DNA of 64,000 nucleotides from Symbiodinium natans (taxonomy: Eukaryota; Sar; Dinophyceae; Suessiales; Symbiodiniaceae), in the NCBI GenBank assembly GCA_905221605.1, contig CAJNDS010001691.1, positions 454,417 to 518,416 of the forward strand, given 5' to 3'. A program made the position numbers and the translations under genes. This document shows positions 1-12,686 of this stretch, one piece after another. The notes beneath the pieces are model-generated. The model was not told the origin of the DNA and made no database searches. It worked only from the letters and a program-made list of their open reading frames with translations. Within the stretch, counting starts at the first letter, position 1. Every line of letters begins with the position of its first letter.

Positions 1-225
1 CCTGAGCCGTGAATCCCGAACCGCAAGCCGGAGTGGCACAAATCTCCGAAAGAGCACATTGGTCTGAAATGGGGTTGGCTTAGGCTGCTCTTGGGCTCTG
101 TCACTGGAAGCAAGCTATACGGGAAGCACGCTCATCAATCTTTCGGAATCCAAACCCTCAACCCAAGAGCGCTGAACTCCCTGAAGCCAAGGCCCTTGCA
201 CCCTAAACCCCAAGACCTTTTCATC

Positions 226-327
226 TCAGGGTCCACGTCCGCGGCGGTCCCCTCCGGGACGCGGGCGATCTCCTCCCCTGTGGCTGGGTTTGTCACGACG
301 ATCGTCGATGTAGCCGAAGAAGCCACG
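226..327 (-). CDS. Aldehyde dehydrogenase N-terminal exon (partial)
   Basis: The minus strand reads an open segment containing NPATGEEIARVPEGTAADVD. This matches the N-terminal strand region of the NAD(P)-dependent aldehyde dehydrogenase superfamily, especially succinate-semialdehyde-dehydrogenase-like members, which oxidise aldehydes to acids. Neither the catalytic Cys nor the NAD-binding region is present, so this is only one exon. After the last recognisable residues the sequence runs into a TTTAGGG-like stretch (about 200-225) that looks intronic. Following exons would lie to the left, outside the window. A pseudogene fragment is possible. The family match is clear by eye; the exon ends are approximate. 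Confidence 0.5.
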   Translation of the reverse strand, partial: RGFFGYIDDRRDKPSHRGGDRPRPGGDRRGRGP

Positions 328-879
328 AAGCTCCCGCCTTTCAGGCTTGTGGAGTCGAGGGGTCGAGGGCAATTAAGGAAGCTTATAAGGGTTGCGGGTG
401 CAGGACGAGGCTTAAAGGCTTACAGGCTTTGCTTTCAGGGTGCAGTTCTCCTCTTCTCAAGTGCAGTACCCGAAAATCTGCTCCGAACCCTCAGAATCCT
501 AAACCCCTCAAAACCTCCTCAAACTTTCAGAACCTCGATCTACCCAGGTAAAACCTCGTGAAATCCCTGGCGGCCCGAGAAAGGTCCGAACTGGGCACCG
601 CGCCGATGAAGTTGTCCAGCGCCTCACCACGGCAACCAGCGTCGCACGCATAGTTACGAACAGCGACCAGACCAGCGTGCAGCCATGATTCGTGTCACTC
701 TGCTTGCGCATTCTGACTGAGAACTGAGATCACATCAACAGTATCTTTCCCCACAGAAAAAAGTGAACACAGGCTGGTCCGTGAAAAAAATAACCCAGAA
801 AGACCAGAAGCTGAAGTCGCGACCTGACAACCTAACACCCTTCAGCCCAGCTTTAAGAAGCTTTTACACCAAGGTAGAA

Positions 880-1090
880 ACACCAGGGCACAGGGGTGCC
901 GCCAGCCACTGGCGCGGGCAGGAGGTGTTTGGTCACGCGAGACAGCCGCTCCATGGCGAAATCCCAGCGGGTGATAGACCTTCGCTCTAAGCGTCTAAGC
1001 CTGAAGTCAAAAAGCTCACACCCTGCAGGCTCCGAATAGGTAGTGCTCGGAGCAGTGAGAAAGGAATGGACTACATTTTCAAGCTGCTTG
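880..1090 (-). CDS. Candidate exon, function unknown
   Basis: The minus strand is open here with a balanced composition (VVHSFLTAP, CELFDFRLRRLERR, WDFAMERLSRVTKHLLP). The plus frames look much less protein-like. It could be an upstream exon of the aldehyde-dehydrogenase gene or of another minus-strand gene. No domain is recognised and splice sites were not fixed. Low confidence. Confidence 0.22.
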
Positions 1091-1179
1091 GAAGCAGTAG
1101 CAGCCATTAGCATAAGGGTGTCCCTTTGCCCATGAACTACCTTTACCTTCGAGGTTGAGCCTTGGCAGCTCGCACACAA

Positions 1180-4100
1180 GCGCCGTCAACAAACCTCCCA
1201 CAAAGACTGCATCTTCTGCTGCAGCTCTTCTGCGACGAGCCACGTCCCCTCAAGGCTCACAGGTGTCTGGCACTGACGTTCAGGAAATTTGGGATTCAGG
1301 GAGGTTCAGGGATTTGGGTTCTGGCTCGGAACTCAGAAACTACGTGAAGAGTGGGTGCGTGTGGGTGGCAGGCACCTTCAGATACCCAAATAAGATTCTC
1401 TTGTTTAGTTCCCAATCCGGGAAGGAAGGTCAACATGTCAGGCTACCTATCAACTCCTGACTACAGCCACAAGCCTGCAAACCCTAAGCCCTGCCTGACC
1501 CCCTTTGCTGCTTCCTCACCGACTTCTCTTCAACTCAAAAACCCCCAATACACGTTCCTGGTTCCGAGCGTTCGTCACCGGCAGCTCCATGAAAGCCCAT
1601 CTGCGGACGCCTGTTCAAAAGGATACCCCCAAAACCCTCAAACCCTAGGGGGCTCGGGCTGAGGGATACCCCCCACTCCACAACTCCACGTCCACAGGCC
1701 ACCACACCCCTAATTAAACCAGGTGACGCCCGCAGTAGGCTTTAGAGCTTAGGCTTTAAGGTGCAGGCTTTTGGGGCGTTCGCATGGCGTCATATTGTTG
1801 GTTTCGGAACTGGCTGTATCTGGCTCGGGACGGCATCTCCGAAGCAGGAAAGACAAGTCACAGTGTCTCAGTGGCATGCTGACAGGCCAAAAAGTACAGA
1901 CAATGCAGGCCGCCGATATGGTGAGGAGATTCCAGCTACTGCTGGAATCCCCGTGGACCCCTTGAAACGGCTCCACAACAATCACTCACTCGATGCAAAG
2001 CTCATTCGCCTCGTGCTTTCAGGACCCCGACCGGCTCGCCAGCAATCAGCGCCTGCGGGATCATGCAAGGGCTACCCTACCCCTACGTAAATCCGATATG
2101 GCCCCTGTTTGTCTTATCCAAGAATGTCAGGACAGCCTCCACATACTTTCAGGATTTCTTGCAAGGGTGCCTCCTTTGTGAGTCCCTTAAGGTTGCCGGG
2201 CGCCCCCCCAAGCCCTAAGCCAGGTGATGCAACGCAAGACGTGACCAGCTCCTGCCCGCTCCAACGGATGCTATCAATCATGGGGAACATGGTGCCCTGC
2301 CCACCTGCGTCATGTGCAACTCGTCCTGGGCTGCAACGGGTTTTGGGTTTTGTGAGGCATCGGTATCTGCAGGAACCGAGAGAGCAGAGCCAACGATTAA
2401 AGATTGTCGAGGAGTAATGCCGTGTGCGACATGTCATCCAACCTTGACAATCCTGTGCCAATCATCCCAAGGTCCTCAAGCCCTGCAAAACATACTAGAA
2501 ACACAGTGGTCAAACAGCGCCCTAGCCCCAGCCCCGGCCCCAGCCTCCGGTTTCTCGCAAAACCTGCACGTCCTCGCACAGAACAGGCGCATGTACCTGC
2601 AGAGCGCAGGGCAGATGCCCCTAACTCGGCTTGAGATGGTACAGACTCTCTCTCTCTCCCTCAGGGGTTGAAATGCGAAGTGGGGTGTTGTGGGAGCTTT
2701 TTCGCTTGAGGGTCCACCGACCCTGGGCGTCGTGTTGGCATCATGAAACTTGGGGTCTTGCAGGGTTCGGTCGCTGTGTCGAAGCTCACAGGGTACCTGC
2801 TATGTCGCCCGATTTGGGGTGTGGCCGGCTGTATGGCTGAGGTTGCACTTGGGTTATCAGGAGTCGGCATCCGCATCCGAAGCCCAAGCTTGAAAGTGCA
2901 ATGGTGCTGGTGTTCAATTCTTTCTATATGCAGCTCCGTGGTTGTGGAACCTAACGCAGCTATGAAAGAGGAGAGCAGACGAAGCAAGCAAGTCCACCCG
3001 GCAACTACGAGCTGCAAAGCGAGGAACCGGCACACGTTCCCAAGCACTCTACACACCAAAAAAACGAACACATGCGTCTTCTGCCAGGACACTGCTCGTG
3101 GCGGGTACAGCCTCCCCCCATAGGTCCGCGACTGGCAGAGGTGCTGACTGGTGCTTAGGGTCTTCGCCCCCCAAACAACCCTGTGGGGCTTTGAGTTTGC
3201 ATCCTCTTTGGTCTGCTCGAATGTCTCAGAACCGAAATCCTGGGTGGAACCCACAAAATTCGCAGAACTCTGGATCGAGAGTTCGGTGGTCTAGCGTCGA
3301 CAGATCACAGGTTCTTGCAAGATGTGCTGCAAATAGACACGAAAACTCTGCTGCGTTGCTGCTCAAAGTAAGCATCATGAAGGTCGCGATTTCCAGGTTT
3401 TTTGGTTCTGGGTTTGGGGATTTCGGTAGTTCGAGTATAGGAATGCCTGAAGTTTTTGCACGCTCTTTGGGCTGCAAAACCCGACACCATCGACGACAGA
3501 GTCCGCTGGCTTATCCAACCCGTTTTCTTTTTCCAAGACTACACTTTCTACACTAGGCAGCAGGGATCAGGACATGCGAACTTCACACGTCAGCCAAACC
3601 CACCAACAACTCTTGCAGGCTGGCCCAGAATATCGGGAACAGTCATCGCGTTTGTCCTTGCCAAATCGATTGGGCAATCAAGCGACAACCAAACTGCAAA
3701 ATTTGTGCTTTCGTGTCATGTATTGCATGTCTGCCATGGATTGAATCATGGAAAGACCTCGCGTCTAGCAAGCAAGCCACGTTTACAAGGCGCGGCTCAT
3801 ATGGTCCACAATGTTCGGCCGCTGCAACAATTCGACCCACCGAGTCTCAGCAGGTGTCCTTGCACCAATCGGGTAGCTGGACTTGCTCGCCGCTGTCGAG
3901 ACCACCGCAAACGGCGAAGAGCACGAACAGCCGACGAAGACCTCGAAGATTAGAGCCTAGCCTGGTATACTTTTGCGTGGAGTGTTGCAGCAACTGGCAG
4001 CTGCACATGGTTCGCGTGAAACGGTCTAATCCCAAATCATACGCTCGTCTGCCGTAGAATTGCAACATTGTCTATCAGTTTATGCTCCAATCAGCCGGAC

Positions 4101-5180
4101 TCCCCGCCTTCCGACGTGCAGATTCGCCATGGCATAGTCCGAAGGCACTGAAGCCATGCTCTTGCAAGAACTGAGAACCCTGGATGATCCCACACCCAAA
4201 GGCCTGCTGCCATGCTGTGTAGCACAAAAACTGAGAGTATTTAACTTTCAGGTCGGAATGTGTCTGTGGGAATAAGGTGGCCTAGTTGACCAACAACTCT
4301 TCCAACAACGCTCTTTCGAAAACCAGCATGCAGTCGAGAGGCTTCCCAGAACTTTGGAGTCATATTATCCCAAGCCTTCCGCTTGAAAACATGTAGAACA
4401 AGCTCTTCACAACGTGCAACTCCTGGTTAGCGGCTAGGCCTAGCAGTGAGAGCATCCTTTGTTCAGAGGTTGGGCCAACACACAATGTTCTCAGGTTCCA
4501 TGTGCCCGCTGTGGCCTTTCCGAACTTTTTGCCTGGTCACGAATGACCAGCAAACAGTCTAAAGCGCGGCCATGTCTGTACATGCCCAGGCAAAGCATTC
4601 TAAGTTCCGCGTTTTCCGTCGTTGCGTCTAGCTGTACTGCAACACATGCAAGCTTCATGCTGTGACAAACACTTTCTTTGTCATGTCGGTTGTTCGGAAA
4701 CATTCGGAGTGTTGAAAGGCAACCATCAGTGCTGACAGTCCGGTAGGTTTCACTACGGTAGATTGACTGATATTGACTGCAAACCCGGTTATAAGTGGTA
4801 GCAGTAGCCGCGTTCCTTTTTGGATGAGCGGCAAAGAGGTTCGAAAGCAGTCGGTCGGCTATGACCGGAAACCGAACTAAACGGACAGACGATGCTTTTT
4901 GGCGGCAACAGAGGTCGGACAGCGGGAGGAGAAGAAAACAAAGAAGAACCTCTGACACATGTAACAGCGGGTCGTGGCAAGCCAACGGCTACCGGACCGG
5001 ACTTCGCCATTGGATCACCAACACACTGTGGATGTGGCTGAACTGGTTGGGAACGTCGGCTGGGGCGAGTTGACAAACAACAAATAGACAACAGACAAGC
5101 AAAGCCATTCGGCCGTTGGCAGAAGCGCGCAGCACAGTACTCAGTACACCAAGCGGCGGCCCTGCCATTGGCCACATGGT
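1180..5180. other. 4-kb stretch without recognisable gene
   Basis: Six-frame reading gives only short, mutually overlapping open frames with no family signature on either strand. Single CCCTAAA-like motifs occur (about 1640 and 2180-2215), but no array. The longest minus frames (about 2661-3254 and 4491-4985) have no motif that I recognise. The region may be intronic or intergenic. Confidence 0.5.
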
Positions 5181-5194
5181 GGAAGCATAGGTTT

Positions 5195-5665
5195 TTGCAG
5201 GATGTTCGACCCTGGGTTCGAACTCCTGGGGGGGTTGGGGCGGGGGGGGGGCGGGAACATATAACTCTCGAACTTAGGTTGAACCCAGGGTTCGAACTCT
5301 TGGAACCCTAGGTTCAACCCAGTTTCGGTTCAACCCTGGTTCAACATTGGAACTCTAGGTTAACCCAGGGTTCGAACATGGAGTCCCCGAACCCAGGGTT
5401 CGAACATTGGAACCCAGGTTCACCTCCTCCGAACACTAGATTACGAAGCCGGGCCTCCCCCGAATACTAAATTACGAAGCCGGGCCTCCCCGAATACAAA
5501 ATTACAAAGCCGGGCCCCGAACGAAAGTACGACCGAACCCAGGGTTCGAATTCTTGGAACCCTAAGTTCAACCCACATTGAAACCCTAGGTTAACCCAGG
5601 GTTCGAACATAGAGTCTCAGTCCCGAACCCAGGGTTCGAACATTGGAGCCCTAGGTTAACCCGAG
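5195..5665. repeat. Dispersed GGTTCGAAC / AACCCAGGGTTCGAAC repeats
   Basis: The motif AACCCAGGGTTCGAAC and its partner GGTTCAACC recur many times with 30-60 base spacing. Because the core is nearly palindromic, the copies can pair with one another. The block starts after a GGGG-rich run (5228-5254) and interleaves with the 31-bp repeat listed next. No tRNA cloverleaf could be built around the GGTTCGAA motif. Confidence 0.75.
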
Positions 5666-5885
5666 GTTCGAACACCTCCCCCGAGTACTAAATTACAAAG
5701 CCGGGCCTCCACCCGAATACTAAATTCAAAGCCGGGCCTCCCGAATACTAAATTACGAAGCCGGGCCTCCCCCAATACTGAATTACGAAAGCTGGGCCTC
5801 TCCCGAATAATACTAATACTAAATTACGAAGCCGGCCCCCGTCCAAAGCACAAATGGACCCCCGAAGACGAAATTACGCAGCCGG
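5426..5885. repeat. 31-bp tandem/dispersed repeat (CGAATACTAAATTACGAAGC core)
   Basis: At least eight copies of a roughly 31-base unit share the core CTAAATTACGAAGCCGGGCC followed by a C/T-rich tail. They form two clusters (5426-5520 and 5680-5885) with small variants (ATTACAAAG, ATTCAAAG). No reading frame runs through the block. Confidence 0.8.
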
Positions 5886-6182
5886 CCTCCCTCTCATTCT
5901 CTGCTCTCTTCTTTTCAACTTGTAAATGCAAAAAAAACGAGGGCGGGGAATTTAAATCAATCTTATTCCTCCTCTAATTTTCAACTAACTCTAAGTTCCA
6001 AACCTCGGGTTTAGACCACCCCAAAAAACCTATGTAGACATGGTGGACCGACACTTCTCACAACCAATCTGGCCACCCTACAGGAAATCGACCTGCATTT
6101 GACGTTCTTCTTTCCCAGTGTGAAGGACCCCTGTGGTTACGTTACCTCGGTCGCCTTCCGAAATGCCAACCGTTTTGGCCGT

Positions 6183-6421
6183 ATCCTGAATGGGAGGATG
6201 CACATATGGCTGGGTGGGCAGCGTTGCAGGCAATGCAGTCGGGGCGGCACCCGCATAGACAGTTCCTCAATGGCTGCTATTCCATGATCTACAAGTTCTA
6301 TCCCTGAATGGGAGGATGCGCATACGGCTGGGTGGGCAGCGTTGCAGGGAATGCAGTCGGGGCGGCACCCGCATAAACAGTTCCTCCATGGCTGCTATTC
6401 CATGATCTACAAGTTCTATCC
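6183..6421. repeat. 119-bp tandem duplication, two copies
   Basis: The segment beginning CTGAATGGGAGGATGC at about 6186 recurs at about 6305 and is nearly identical through to the shared end TGATCTACAAGTTCTATCC (second copy ends about 6421). Few mismatches are visible, so the duplication is recent. It has no coding signature. Confidence 0.85.
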
Positions 6422-7011
6422 GAGGCGATTTTTTTTGAAATGGGCGCCTCTTTACTGCGTCAGCAGCACAGTAGGCCGGTCTTGTGGGCTGAGTCGGAAG
6501 TGAAACAGAGCTACAGCAGAAGTGAACGGCAGAACAGACACCGCGAGGCAACACGACACAAACCAAACACCAACAAGACAAAATCCGTCCTCACTAGGTA
6601 CAAAAGGTGAAACAGGCCCCTCTCAGTTCACGACGAAGACAAAGTAGGGATCCCAGGTAGCAAAGTGCATCGCAGGCATGTGCGTCGCGGACTATGCAGA
6701 GAGTGCTTGGTCGAAGAAGCACACAGTTCCCTCAGCTCGGGGGCGAATTCACAGGCTGGCGCATAATGGGCAGAGGCATGCATGCAAAAGGCTGGCAAAT
6801 GGCATAATCATCCAAGGACAGCGAAGGGAGCGTCCTGTGCAATGCAAGCCAAGGCTGACGCAAGGGTAGATCATACATCTGGAAGACCGCGTGTGAGGCG
6901 GCAACTACAGGCTGCAACCTCAGGAAAACGCAATTGCCAGCGGAAAAAGCGCACACAGAAGGCAAGAAGTAAAAACCCCCTCCCCAAGGAGAGGGGGGGG
7001 CTACACCAGGT

Positions 7012-7677
7012 AGTGTTGTGCCTCGTCCCGCAGTGCCACGTCGACATCCGGCAAGGCCTTGGCCAAATCCGAGTAAGCGTAACCTAGATGCAAATTCACC
7101 GCGCCGTGGGTGCAGGCGAAGAGCTTTGCTCGCCTTATCTCGTTGTCATCGAAGGGAAGAGGGTGCTTATCCTTCTCCTTTCTTGCGGGGACTCGGACTA
7201 CCAGGCTTGGGTCAAGAGCCCATCTACGGTCTCCGCAAAGGGGCGAACGGACTCATTCCCAAGCGCCGTGTAGAGGACGTTGCGCTGTGCCATGCCCGTA
7301 AGGAGAACCCCCATGAAAGAACATGCCCGTGTCTTGCCGCTGCCTGGAGCTCCTGTGACATGGACCGCAGTCCTGTTTGCAGCCAGAGAAAAGGAAAAAA
7401 CACCAAGCAAGGCAGCCAAGCGCCCGTCCGCCCCCCACATGGTGTCGCTCAAGCGGATTAGGAAGCTCAGTTGCCAGGGCGAAGGGTGGCAACACGGGTT
7501 CTTGGGTCCATTGCCTCGTCGGCCGGATGGGCTGGGATCCGCAGGGCTCTGGGATTCCAGGCAGCGTGGGGCTGGTGGGGAGCTCCGCCAGTGTGGGAGA
7601 CCGGCAGGGTGCTTAAAATGTTGGCGAGCAGTCCTGGGGACCATTCCATTGGGTAGCGCTGCCTCGAGTTGAGCCAC
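7012..7677 (-). pseudogene. P-loop ATPase / helicase-like fragment, frame-broken
   Basis: The minus strand encodes a Walker A motif (VTGAPGSGKT, coding around 7345-7375) followed by NVLYTALGNESV. This resembles the helical segment after the P-loop of superfamily-1 helicase-like ATPases. The frame stops at 7197-7199. Shifting one base at about 7203, the next frame continues without a stop through KLFACTHGAV to DVALRDEAQHY, a Walker-B-like DEAQ motif (about 7025-7050). One missing base, either a mutation or an error, therefore separates Walker A from Walker B. A GT donor (CTG|GTGTAG) at about 7012 suggests that more exons follow. The segment before Walker A is open in two frames, so the true N-terminus is unclear. 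Confidence 0.45.
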
Positions 7678-7749
7678 GCACTCGCTGTAGCCTGACTGAC
7701 GTCCTCGCGATCCTCATGTTCCGCCAGGCTTGGCGGGCACAGCTAACCT

Positions 7750-10560
7750 CTAAAGAGGCTGACTAAGGAGTCCGCCATAAGGTGGCACCTGAAGAACCCG
7801 AAACCTATCAAACCTTATGAAACTCCATGAAACCTGGCAAGACTACCCTCGAACCCACCAAAAACCCCTAGTACCCATACAATACAACCCCTCGGCACAG
7901 AATCCCTTCAAGGACGCCTTCAAGAAAGCCTTAGAAGGAGCCCCCTCTGCTGGGCCCAGCAGCTGTGCCTCGAAACAGGAGGTTTTGGGGTCCATTATAC
8001 TACAAGTACGCCCCGAAAGAGAGGACGGTATTGAAATTCCCCTTTCCGGGTCACCCCTAGGCTCGACGGAATCCACTGCGTGGAAAGAGTCGTCAGCGCA
8101 CACCTTAAAGAACCTTCAGTCAGAACCCTACACCCTAAACCCGAAACCCTCAACTCCCAAGCCCTCGTCTAACCCTATACTCCTAAACCCTAAACCCTGA
8201 ACCCGAACCATTTCGTACTAGCCATCAGCTCAGACGTTGAGTCCTGTGCCGCTCAGCCTGGAAGGGCTTGTGGTTCAGGGTATGAGGTTCAGCGTCTGGG
8301 GTTTGGGTGATTTTTTCTATGTGCAGTGTGGCCTTTCTGCGCAAGAAGACACGGATGTGTGGGTTTGGGGTTGAAGGGTTAGAAAATAGCCTGAGTACTG
8401 TTAACAACTCTCCAGAGGCTGGCTAAGGTCTGGGGTTGAGCATGCAGTCTTCGAAAAAGGCGATGTCGGAGACGGAGTAATTTTGCAAGGCTCCCGACGT
8501 TCTATGTAACTTCTGCTAGGTTGCTGAGGAACGAAGGGTTCTTAAAGCAACACTTACAGGAATTCCCAAAGAAGCCCCAAAGGAACCCAAAAACCTACCC
8601 TTAAAGCACCGTAAAGTTGCCCAAGGTCGATCCTCGAGACAAGACCCTCGTGAATTATGAAGATCGGCACTTCAATGACTAGGCGGGCGGAAATAGGGTA
8701 TCAAGGGTTGTTGGAATATTCTGGCATAGAGATAGAAGTAGGAACCCGAAGGAATAGTGTGTAATACTGACTACGATGATTCTGCAGACTTCTATATGAA
8801 GCATTCGCGCGAGTTTGATGTAGTTGAATAAAGTGGGTGCATACAACCACTACTGCACATGGATGAACATGTGCGTACACACTTGCACAGTGGTCGTCCC
8901 AGTATCGTCGCAGATGCCCTAACCCTTTACGCCTGAATCGATTCTTGAAACCATCTTAGACCGACATCAGAAGAACCCCCGACGTGACCCGTGTGCATAA
9001 AGCTAACAAACCTGGCTCCCAAACGAAGGTTTAGCATTTAAGGTTCCTTGGACCCCAGGCACTTTTGCCCCGGGCCCAGGAGGAGGGTTTTATTAAATTT
9101 CAGCTACTGGGCTCTGGGGTTTTAGGGTTCGGGGGTTTACTAGGCTTTGGGACAGAAAAGGTGGCCCACCTGCGAAACCTTTGCTGGATCCCTGCACTCC
9201 GCCTTTGCCCAACTAGCAGAAAACTAAGACACGCAAACCGCGAGGTCATCAAGAACCCAAGACGACTGGTCCTGTAGAGGGCCCAAACCTGAACAAGTGC
9301 CAAACCGTAAGCACTGCTAACTCTTACCATGCCACGGATCCTTCGGGGAACTTTCTTGATCTGTGTAACTTTGACTCACGTCGAACAGTGTGGCTGCCAG
9401 GAAAAACAACATATCTGAAGCTTCCAAACATGCCAAAAGCCGCAACCCTGAGACCCAAGATACAAACACAAAGGCAACCTACTCGACAATTGGAAAACTT
9501 GCGACGGAGGCCGACATGTGTTGCTAGAGCCTCCAACATCCCTCAACTAATACTCCTTAACATAGAATGTTCCCCAAAGTTTTGGTGTAGATCCTCAACA
9601 AGGAATCAAGGATCTGGATGCAATAGGCCCGTTATAACACCTTCGTAAAACAAATCCAAAACCTCAAGTTCCATGCTTCAGGAAACTTGGAGCCTTTTTG
9701 AATCCTCAACTCTGCTTACGACTATGTTCCTTAAGTGTGGGGGTCTTGGAGTTATGCTAATGCTGTCCTGGACCCTCAATTAACCCTAAACTCTGATTTA
9801 ATAACTCTTCCTTAAGCATAGAATCTTGCAGAGTGTTTTTGGGGGATCAGGTATAGTGCCGAGTGCACTGCCCGGGTATGGTGGCCCCACGGTTGTCAAA
9901 GGTCCTGCCACCAACGAGCGGTTCTTTGAGTAGGGGACTTGGAAGGAGTGTCTGCTGTTCAAAGCTTTATCTTGAATCAACAACTAGGCTTTGTCAGGGG
10001 TCTATCAGGGCGAGCTATATCGGGATCTCAGGAAAAACTGAAATGTGGAGGCATGTAACGAACAGTCCTCAAGTAAAGGATATTGAAGTCACTTGGGTGT
10101 CCGTCGCTCTGTGCAAAAGGACAGCAATAACATGGAATACCGCTAGAAAACAAAAATTGTAAAATGGAATGCTACTCCTTGTGCTTTTTGCTACAGATGC
10201 CACTGGAACCATCACTATGGCTTGGCTGCTGTCTTATTTTTCTGAATATCTAAAACAGGAAGTTGGTCAGCACACATCCAGAAAACGACCAACACCATGA
10301 CAGTAAACGCATAATGACTGAAGGAACATGCGATAAGGTAAGCGCCATTGGAATCTCAAAAACAAATCCGAAAAACTGCATCAAGCCCTTGTCAAACCCT
10401 CTGAAGGCTTATGTGAAGCCATGCTCTCTCCTGCCTTGCGCTTCAAGGGGGCGTGGAAACCATAATTACTGTGGAAGTCATCGGCTCTCTGGCCACACTC
10501 AGAAGGCTCGTGTCATGTTTGTCCTTTAGGGTTTGGAAGTTTGGGGTTTAGGGCTGTGTA
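7750..10560. other. Non-coding stretch with scattered single telomere-like motifs
   Basis: No recognised gene. Single degenerate CCCTAAA/TTTAGGG motifs occur near 8120-8200, 8275-8375 and 9115-9135, without long arrays. Short open frames exist on both strands but none has a motif. Confidence 0.5.
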
Positions 10561-11571
10561 ACGAGCATATTCGGTTAAAAATCAGAGTTTTGGTTTTGGA
10601 CTTGCATCGCAGGGTTTCGGACTTCGGGTTCGACGTTCAGGGTGGCTCCGGCTAGGTTTAGTGTAAATGCTGCGAATTGTTGAGACATGTTGTTGGGGCA
10701 CACGAGAGAAGCCGAAGTGGGGCAGCCCTGCACTGCAAGCTGTGCTGCGGACAAAGCCTTCCCCACGTGCAACGTGCACCGCGAAAAAAGCCTGACAGTT
10801 CCGATTGCCTTGGTAATTAACGCCTTTGTCGCGCTCAACCTTGGCCAATGTAGCAATCATTCGAAAAACACTGTGGCCTGTGACCCAACAACCACCGGTT
10901 GCAACGCACCACGTCAACCGTTGCTTAAAACGAGCGCCGCTGCTCAACAACCACGCAGACTCCGAGAGAGCTCTAGTCTCCAAGGCTCTTCTAGGTACGC
11001 TGCCGTATGCCTACACCATGAGATACCATGAGCATCGTGCATGGCATGGGACCCGGGAATCAAGGATCACCCCATGTCTGTGCGCTGCTTTCACATCTGG
11101 CCCCTGCCTATGTCCGACAGCTTCCGGCTTGAACGACAAAAAGCCAGCAAAACAACTGCTTGCGATTTTTTCTGAACCTCTGGCACACTGTTCAAGCTTT
11201 GGAGCAGGAGCCAAATCTCGGAATTGCCTCATACCTACCTGTGACGAGACGATGAGCAAGTTTGAACGCTGTACATGTGGCTCTGTAGATCACCTAGATC
11301 CGAGCCTCAGCGCACGTGTGCTCCCAGCAGCCACCCAAGCGGCTGACCAGGCTCTGCCACAGCACAGCTTGCACTGAAATTCCCGAATTGAAGCCTCCTG
11401 TCCCGGAGCTTGCTCACCGTCTAGTCTTTGCGAATGTGGTGCAGATTCTATGAGCCTTTGTAAAAACGGTGTTGACAGCATATCAGCATAGACAGCAAAT
11501 GTGGTCGACTCCTCTCTAAATGCAGTATGGTAACATGCTCTTCGGCTCCTGTCATGCAGCATATGCACTCT
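10560..11571. other. No supported gene; overlapping short frames
   Basis: Both strands have open frames of 90-180 codons here (for example plus 10826-11377 and minus 11290-11568) with no family signature. The minus frame at 11290-11568 continues in the same phase directly after the TGA that ends the membrane-protein exon at 11572. It could be read-through, an alternative exon, or chance. Confidence 0.35.
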
Positions 11572-12258
11572 TCAATTTGTAACATCTGGGACACCAAGTG
11601 ACTGCTTCATAACCCAAAGCACGACAGCTACTGCGTACGCCCCCAAAGGCGCCGCATATCCTGCAGCAGCCTGGAAGGAAAATGGCACACCCATGAACTC
11701 AAGTTGAGCTGGGTGCAGGGTTTCATAGTCAAGAAGTTCAGTGCGCATGCCGTTGGGCGCTTTGTTCAGCTGATGACGCTTGGGTGCCATATCCGAGTCA
11801 CAGCCAACATTGATCGCTTCCTCTAGGCCATGCTCTAGCTCATAGTTCACCTGGCTGGCGAGGTAAATGTAGGTCAGAGTCTGCAAGCCCAACAGCAAGC
11901 TATAGCCTGCTGCATAACACATAGCATAGAACTTTGCATCCTTGTGTTTCAGGACATATGACAGGCATGTCACCAAAATCATCACGAGCTCGGCAAGCAT
12001 GCCCAAAGCAAAGATCCGAGACCTTTTGTCGACGCTGCGTTTGGCATCCAGAAATATGGCTGCTCTGGTCTCGAACCACCATGCCAGAGATTCGTCAGGC
12101 TTCAGACCAATTGGAAAGGCCTCTGCAGCAACGTGCTTCAGGGCACGACTGTCCCTTACTTCTTGGCGAATATTGTTCAGCCGGTACCTGGGATGCAAGT
12201 TCTGCGAACTAGTCCAAGGAGCTCCAATCTTACATGAAGACTCTGCAACGATCCACAA
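11572..12258 (-). CDS. Polytopic membrane protein, C-terminal exon
   Basis: This exon of about 228 codons ends at a TGA and starts immediately after a pyrimidine-rich acceptor (TTTGTTTAG at 12259-12267). No ATG is present, so it is an internal or terminal exon. Hydrophobic segments suitable for membrane spanning are visible around residues 87-103, 113-131 and 193-218. The soluble part includes LAWWFETRAAIFLDAKRS and an acidic loop. No named family was recognised. The adjoining minus-strand exon at 12687-14268 also encodes a multi-pass protein, and the two may belong to one gene or to two adjacent related genes. Confidence 0.5.
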   Translation of the reverse strand: MWIVAESSCKIGAPWTSSQNLHPRYRLNNIRQEVRDSRALKHVAAEAFPIGLKPDESLAWWFETRAAIFLDAKRSVDKRSRIFALGMLAELVMILVTCLSYVLKHKDAKFYAMCYAAGYSLLLGLQTLTYIYLASQVNYELEHGLEEAINVGCDSDMAPKRHQLNKAPNGMRTELLDYETLHPAQLEFMGVPFSFQAAAGYAAPLGAYAVAVVLWVMKQSLGVPDVTN

Positions 12259-12686
12259 CTAAACAAAGGGCATGACAAATGCGTATCACATGCGCCCAGC
12301 GCACTAGCACACGTGGGTCCAATTCGACGAGCCATTCAGCCTCCGAGTATTTTGCCACGTGGAACATCCAACATGGTCCCCCTCCTCCTGCCAACATCGC
12401 CATCATCCTATATCACGCTTCTCCCTGCACGCCCCCCCTCTCCTCCCTGTTGATTGATACCCCGTTTTACTGCGCTTGCACCTAGGTTTCCAAAGTCTGG
12501 CCAACCTCCCCAACAGCCGGGGGCGCGCGGCGGGCGGGGGGGGCGTGATGCATGTTGCAAGGCATGGCCATGCGTCAGCGGTCACAGCAGTGCAGCAAAA
12601 AAGCCGAGGCAGTGTGAAACTAATTGAGTCAGTTTAAATGTTCCGTGGGAGTCCGGAAAGCCAAATCTCCAATGCAGGCAAATCCG

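Noticed and set aside
5210-5340. tRNA gene suggested by GGTTCGAAC motifs
   Set aside because: The T-arm-like GGTTCGAA motif recurs many times without acceptor, D or anticodon arms that pair, so it is a repeat.
6985-7010. Rho-independent terminator (CCCCCTCCCC...GGGGAGAGGGGGGG)
   Set aside because: A short C/G inverted repeat without a T run, in a eukaryotic context; no role as a terminator is supported.
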